Source: Telmatactis stephensoni
Taxonomy: Eukaryota > Cnidaria > Anthozoa > Actiniaria > Isophelliidae
DNA: 64,000 nucleotides
NCBI GenBank assembly: GCA_029948255.1
Contig: JALIZF010001920.1
Coordinates: forward strand, 744,001-808,000
Reading direction: 5' to 3'
Shown here: positions 59,500 through 64,000 of the stretch, in pieces
How the letters are laid out: the number at the start of each line of letters is the position of its first letter
Position numbering within the stretch: the stretch's first letter is position 1
Notes under the pieces: model-generated
Seen by the model: only the letters and a program-made list of their open reading frames with translations
Database searches by the model: none
Told to the model about the DNA's origin: nothing
Translations under genes and position numbers: made by a program

Positions 59500-62400
59500 A
59501 TGGCTGCGTCCAGTTTGTCTCACGTGTCTCAGGAAAATGTAAATTTCTCACGACTCTGCAAACTTCTCATCGATGGTGGTACACAAGTGTTAAAGAAGGT
59601 CTTTGATGGAATTCACCCACCCAAGGATTTGAAAGCAAACTTTTTGATACAAAAAACCATGGCATTCTTAAGCATTTGCAGTCCAAGAAAATACTGTTTA
59701 AAGAACAGTGGGACAAGCTGTATCCTACTGGATCAACAGTAGACTCAAGCAGCTTTGACATCACATTACTATGTCTTCTTCTAAGGTCAATATGCAATTT
59801 GACACCACCCATTGGAGGTTGGGATAGCCCACCACTACCAACAAGTACAAACAAAGAAGATGATATAGTAAGGATTAAACTAGCTCGCAATCACTTGTAT
59901 GGACACATCAAAGAAGCTAGCAGCTATAACAGATGCTGACTTTTCAAAGCACTGGGATGACATTCAAGAAGTTCTAGTGAGACTCGGAGGAGCCGATTAT
60001 AAAGATGAGATTGCTCAGCTAAAAGTTGAGACGATGGACCATGAAGAGAGAAAATACTACATGCAGTGTATTGAGGAATGGAGGAAAAATGATGAAAATC
60101 TGGTGAAGGAATTGGAAAGAACAGAAAATAGATTTGCCAACAAGATGGAAGAAACACAACACAAATTGGGCGAGGCAACAGAAGAAATAAAAAAGGTGCA
60201 AAGCATGCCACAGACTTCAAACATAGCTTCAGGAAGCGTTTGTCTCAAAGGTATATAAGAACTGATATATTCTAGAAAATAATGGGGCAAGGGCTTCAAT
60301 AAAAATTATCATCAATATTGGCTTTGGCTTCTGGAAGTTCAGTGAGTATTTTTCTAGCTGTACGTGTAAATGTTCTGGCTGGAAATTTTCCACTGGTTAC
60401 ATTTTCAAAGCATTTATTTCCTTAATTTACTTCCTTTCAGTTTAATCTAAATTATACATAATTACCCGCCTTATAACGACCTTGAGAAAAATTTATATCA
60501 GTGGAAAATAAACTACCGCATTGGTTTGGGTTTTGAGCTAGTTTATATTGATATTTTAGATAATTATATATGATGGACAATTGAAAAGAAACCGACCATT
60601 GATAAAAACGACCGAGAGAAAAAGAAGAAAAAAGAAAGGAAAAGAAAAAGGAAAGAGAAGAGAAGTGAAGAGAAATGAACTGGAAATACGAAGGAAAGGA
60701 AAACGAAAAAGAGAAATAGAAAAGGAAAAGAAAGGAAAAGAAAAAAAGTGAAAGAATAGGGATTTACAAAAAAGGAAAGAAAAATCGTGCTTGCTATCCA
60801 TATTTTTTCACATCAACGATAATAATTCTATAGTCATACATGTCACATTCACAATCATCATCTTTGTCGACATTTCAGATGCTGAATCCTATTCTGAAAA
60901 ACTCAAAAGTACTATGAAAACCCAACTTGAAGTACATCAAGAGAATCTTATGTCGCCTCTCATCGAGAATTTGAAGCTTCAAGACATCTTTACCAATCTG
61001 ATCATACATGATGCTCCTCGCAGGGAATATTCAAAAACACGAAAGTCGGACATGCTTCGTGGTAAGACACAAAACGAAATCAAGAAAAGCGCAGATCTGT
61101 TTCTCAGTAAGAAGACACCAGAGAATCCTAAGTCAATATTCGATAGTAGGCAATGCAGGAATAGGAAAATCCCTGCTTTGTCGGAAAATTGCTCATGAAT
61201 GGAGTACAGACAGCATATTCGACGCAGAAAAAGAGGATGACAATCCTTCTATAAAGTTTACCTTCTTAATAACATTTAGGCAGTTGAATGAACTTACTGA
61301 TAAGAGCCTTATTAACCTAAAAGAACTACTAAATCTTTGTCCAATGTTAGACTAAGAGTACACTTTTGAACGACTCCGTAATGCAGTACATCATGGAACA
61401 CCCAGAACAATTGTGTGTGCTGATGGATGGCTTCGATGAATACGCTCAAAGTGAACGCCATAGGATGGGCAGTGATTTTGAGACCTCATTTCCTAACAAC
61501 CCAATGACAGAAATGCCAGTGACTGCTCTAGTAAGCAAACTGATCAAAAAGAAAATCCTGAGAGATTCTGTTGTAATGGTTACCTCCAGGCCTGGTGAAG
61601 CTGACGTGTTCGGAAAATATCCAGTTGTGACCGGTCTGTTAAGATCAATGGCCTTTCTTTAGAACAGGTCATGGAATACGTTGGAAAGTATTTTAGCTCC
61701 AACTGAAGAAATGAAAGCTAAGGCACTCAGCAATATCAAGGAAAGCCAGTATTTCCTTAGATTTGGTCGTGTTCCAGTTGATGTGCTTGATGATGTGTGT
61801 GTACATGGAGTCTCAAATAATGGAAGGTTCCAGCAAGTGTCTACCAGATAAATTAACCGACTTTTACTCTGACGTTGTTCAGTGTATTGAAAGGAGGTAT
61901 AATAAAGCTATCAAGAAAGCTTGCTTCCCTATCGATTCCTCAGTTCAGACTAATCTAGACAACCTTGCCAAGTTAGCTGCACTGTCAACTGTTCATAACA
62001 AATATAGTTTTGGTGAAGGCCAATTGGAAAATCTCGACATTCCTGAAGAGGAACTGATGTACCTTAAATCTAGTAGTCTTTTATTTTGTGAAGATGGTGT
62101 CAGAAAGTCTCTTTTGTCAGAATTGTCACATAGTTACAGCTTTAGTCATAGAACGTTCCAAGAATATTTTACTGCCCGCTATTTTGTCCAAATGAATGAA
62201 ATACCTCCACAAAAAGATCTAAGTCCTTTGGTCTTTCAGTTCATGGCTGGGTTAATGAATCCAGAAAAAGATGAAGAATCAATGAAAAGGCTACTTGAAC
62301 ACATTGAAGAAAATGAGAAAAATGAAGAAGCACAAGCACGTTTATCACTAAAATGTATGTACGAATATGGTAATGAAGAATTTGTGAAACGTTTTGGAAC

Positions 62401-62854
62401 AAAAAGCGTGGAAAGATACTTTGATGGCGGCCTTATGAGGGTACGCCATTTAGACTTAAGGATTATAAGCATGTTGGTTAATGCTATTACATCAATCAAA
62501 TATGCTTGTATATTGCAGATTATCTACAGTGAACCTATAAACGTAACGCTATCAGATATAGACGTACTCTTAAGCTCGCTTAGCAAGAAATCTTGTCCTA
62601 TCACGATTCTTTCTCTTACTTATGGTAATATGGACGATGAATGTTTTATACGCCTATGTAAATATTTATCAGAAACGAAACTGATCAAGCTCTTCCTTCA
62701 TCATAATAAAATCACTGATAATGGTGTAAAGGCTATGATACCATACTGTAAAAAACTCAAATATCTAGAGCTGGCTAATAATCAGATTGTATATAAAAGA
62801 CAGGTATATGCATTGTTCAAAGAGAAATGTCCCAACGTTTATCTAACACTATAA
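59500..62854 (+). pseudogene. NLR-like gene: HEPN(DZIP3)-coiled coil-NACHT-LRR, frameshifted
   Basis: NACHT proteins are intracellular sensors that oligomerise on ATP binding. Two exons: 59500-60250 and 60879-62854, phase 1. Exon 1 is a DZIP3-type HEPN domain (NFSRLCKLLIDGGTQVLKKVF, QWDKLYP, FDITLLCLLLRSIC, ARNHLYGHI, LVRLGGADY) ending in a Glu/Lys-rich coiled coil. Exon 2 has the P-loop GNAGIGKSLL, Walker B with LCVLMDGFDEY, sensor VMVTSRPGE, the helical SFSHRTFQEYFTARYF box, and two to three leucine-rich repeats (ITILSLTYGNMDDECF, LIKLFLHHNKITDNG, LKYLELANNQI). Reading frames change at about 59655, 59925, 61146, 61385, 61637, 61700 and 61785, and TAA at 61353-61355 is in frame. Net correction yields about 907 codons. 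Domains are otherwise intact, so this is either a young pseudogene or a poorly polished stretch. AATAAA lies at 62948. Confidence 0.85.
60597..60783. repeat. purine-rich (GAAAAG)n tract in the NLR intron
   Basis: About 185 bp of A/G sequence (GAAAAGGAAAGAGAAG-type), in the single intron of the NLR gene, 95 bp before exon 2. Low complexity; frames over it are not coding. Confidence 0.9.
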
Positions 62855-62947
62855 TAAATCATATTTTGAAAAGTGAACCAAAGAATTAATAGTATTTAGG
62901 CTACATAATATCTTAAAGTGCACGCATAATATCATTTTTATTTTTCA

Positions 62948-62953
62948 AATAAA
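62948..62953 (+). terminator. poly(A) signal AATAAA for the NLR-like gene
   Basis: AATAAA lies 94 bases past the stop codon at 62854 and is followed by a T-rich stretch (CAACAGTTTTTGTCC). Its position fits the 3' end of this transcription unit. Confidence 0.6.
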
Positions 62954-63085
62954 GATCTTATCAAACTCAACAGTTTTTGTCCATTATTTGAATAGGATTA
63001 TTATTCTTGTTCAACTTGTACAGTCGTCGTAGTCTAGTGTCTTTATTTTCCCCTCCCTTCAACCCTCCACTCTCTTATTCCCATC

Positions 63086-63482
63086 CATTAGCCACTTTCA
63101 TACCGTGAAGACTGGGTACGAGTCTCTCAAATTTTGATGATGGTAACACAAAACTCATATAGTCAGAAAGAGCACATCGAGCTATATAAAATCCCGAAGT
63201 TTGGTGTTAATCGGGTTAACATTGAATGACTAACAGCCGTGCAAAAATGCTAGAATTTACAAAGAAATTTTAATTTATGGCAAATGACCCTACAACCATA
63301 CATTTCCTTGTAAAATCTAGCATGTTTGAACTGCTGTATCTCTTTCAATGTATATCCGATTAACATCAAACCTCGGTTATATACAGCTCGATGTGCTCTT
63401 TCTGACTACATAGGTTTTGTGTTGCCATCATCAAAGTTTAAGTGACTCGTACCCAGTCTTCACGGTATGAAAGTGGCTAATA
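63086..63482. mobile_element. 397-bp fold-back element with ~110-bp arms
   Basis: ATTAGCCACTTTCATACCGTGAAGACTGGGTACGAGTC, then GATGATGGTAACACAAAAC and TAGTCAGAAAGAGCACATCGAGCT, are mirrored in reverse order at the right, ending GGTATGAAAGTGGCTAAT. The loop is about 150 bp. The arms match at roughly 90 percent by eye, indicating a fairly young copy just past the NLR gene. Confidence 0.9.
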
Positions 63483-64000
63483 TAGATTTGTGCGCCAGCG
63501 ATGCTCTTGCCGGTCAACAAGTCACAGTAACAGCCTACCAAAGACCAAAAACAGCTTGAACTTTCAAATAAAACTTTAGAAATAAACAAATTAAAGTGGC
63601 TCGATCGAGTTTTTCAGTAGTTCCACCTTTCGTGTTTAAATGTAAATTGTGTTCATGAGCAGTCTGGTGTATTACACCCTTATTGGACAAAGATCAAAGT
63701 TTATGATAATATATGTTATATGAAGATCGACTTTACTATGGCAACATGGAGAAAGAGTTCCCCGTTTTTACATGTACTTAATTCTTATGAGTTTTAGACG
63801 TATTCTTAAAAAGATGCTGTCGTTTACATTGTCTTTAGCTTTACTGAATTAAATCAAATTCTCTGAGAGAGCGTTATCGAATTAACAAACACTCAACCTT
63901 TTCAATCTCCTACATCGAAAGGAAAATAGCGCTTCTAACTGAAGCTAAGTTTTGATCTCAGGCTGTCGGTTCCAGTCTCCAAATTAATAGTCCGAAGGCC
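63483..64000. other. right edge, nothing recognised
   Basis: AT-rich sequence up to the end of the window. No gene or repeat identified. Confidence 0.5.

Noticed and set aside
59567..60299. Antisense open frames over the NLR first exon
   Set aside because: Shadows of the HEPN/coiled-coil coding strand, which shows clear family motifs.

Overview
This is a 64 kb window of animal nuclear DNA, almost certainly from an anthozoan cnidarian and most likely a stony coral or close relative. Three features point there. There is a minicollagen, the nematocyst capsule collagen known only from cnidarians, with a textbook cysteine-rich domain. There is an NLR-type gene whose N-terminal domain is the DZIP3-type HEPN domain common in coral NLRs. 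The genes have short exons with GT-AG introns, and the AT-rich intergenic DNA is full of fold-back (MITE-like) elements. Nothing looks bacterial or organellar.

Layout. 1-11.2 kb: no gene seen; fold-back elements, a 31-bp tandem repeat, a 1.4 kb element with terminal inverted repeats, and a decayed array with a 160-200 bp period (7.3-8.6 kb). 11.2-18.9 kb (+): five-exon cell-surface gene with a signal peptide, two Ig domains, one FN3 domain and a hydrophobic C-terminus. 23.3-28.6 kb (-): complete seven-exon TOE1 (CAF1-type deadenylase with a CCCH finger). 30.3-33.4 kb (+): minicollagen with a TATA box and a 5' UTR intron, followed at 34.3-34.6 kb by a frameshifted paralogous collagen exon. 37.6-40.2 kb (-): sulfite oxidase in two exons, with three single-base insertions. 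40.2-44.8 kb: a run of about six fold-back elements, one holding a THAP-like start. 45.4-49.1 kb (+): five-exon flavin-containing monooxygenase. 49.7-50.0 kb: orphan half VWA domain. 50.2-50.7 kb: decayed copy of a serine-protease last exon. 51.6-54.6 kb (-): four-exon secreted chymotrypsin-fold protease with Phe in place of the oxyanion-hole Gly. 59.5-62.9 kb (+): HEPN-NACHT-LRR gene with many frameshifts.

The genes are unrelated housekeeping, structural and defence loci with separate promoters; there is no operon logic. Exon models were built by hand from GT-AG boundaries and phase agreement. The TOE1, FMO, Ig/FN3 and minicollagen models close in frame with no correction. Sulfite oxidase, the protease, the second collagen and the NLR need single-base corrections, mostly removal of an extra base. 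That pattern suggests assembly indels at least for sulfite oxidase; the NLR and second collagen could be true pseudogenes.

The most notable points are the minicollagen pair without a C-terminal cysteine domain, the G193F-type protease, the HEPN-NACHT-LRR gene, the Ig domain lacking its first cysteine, three copies of a transposon family each with an exact 5-bp target duplication, and a tRNA-derived SINE present twice.
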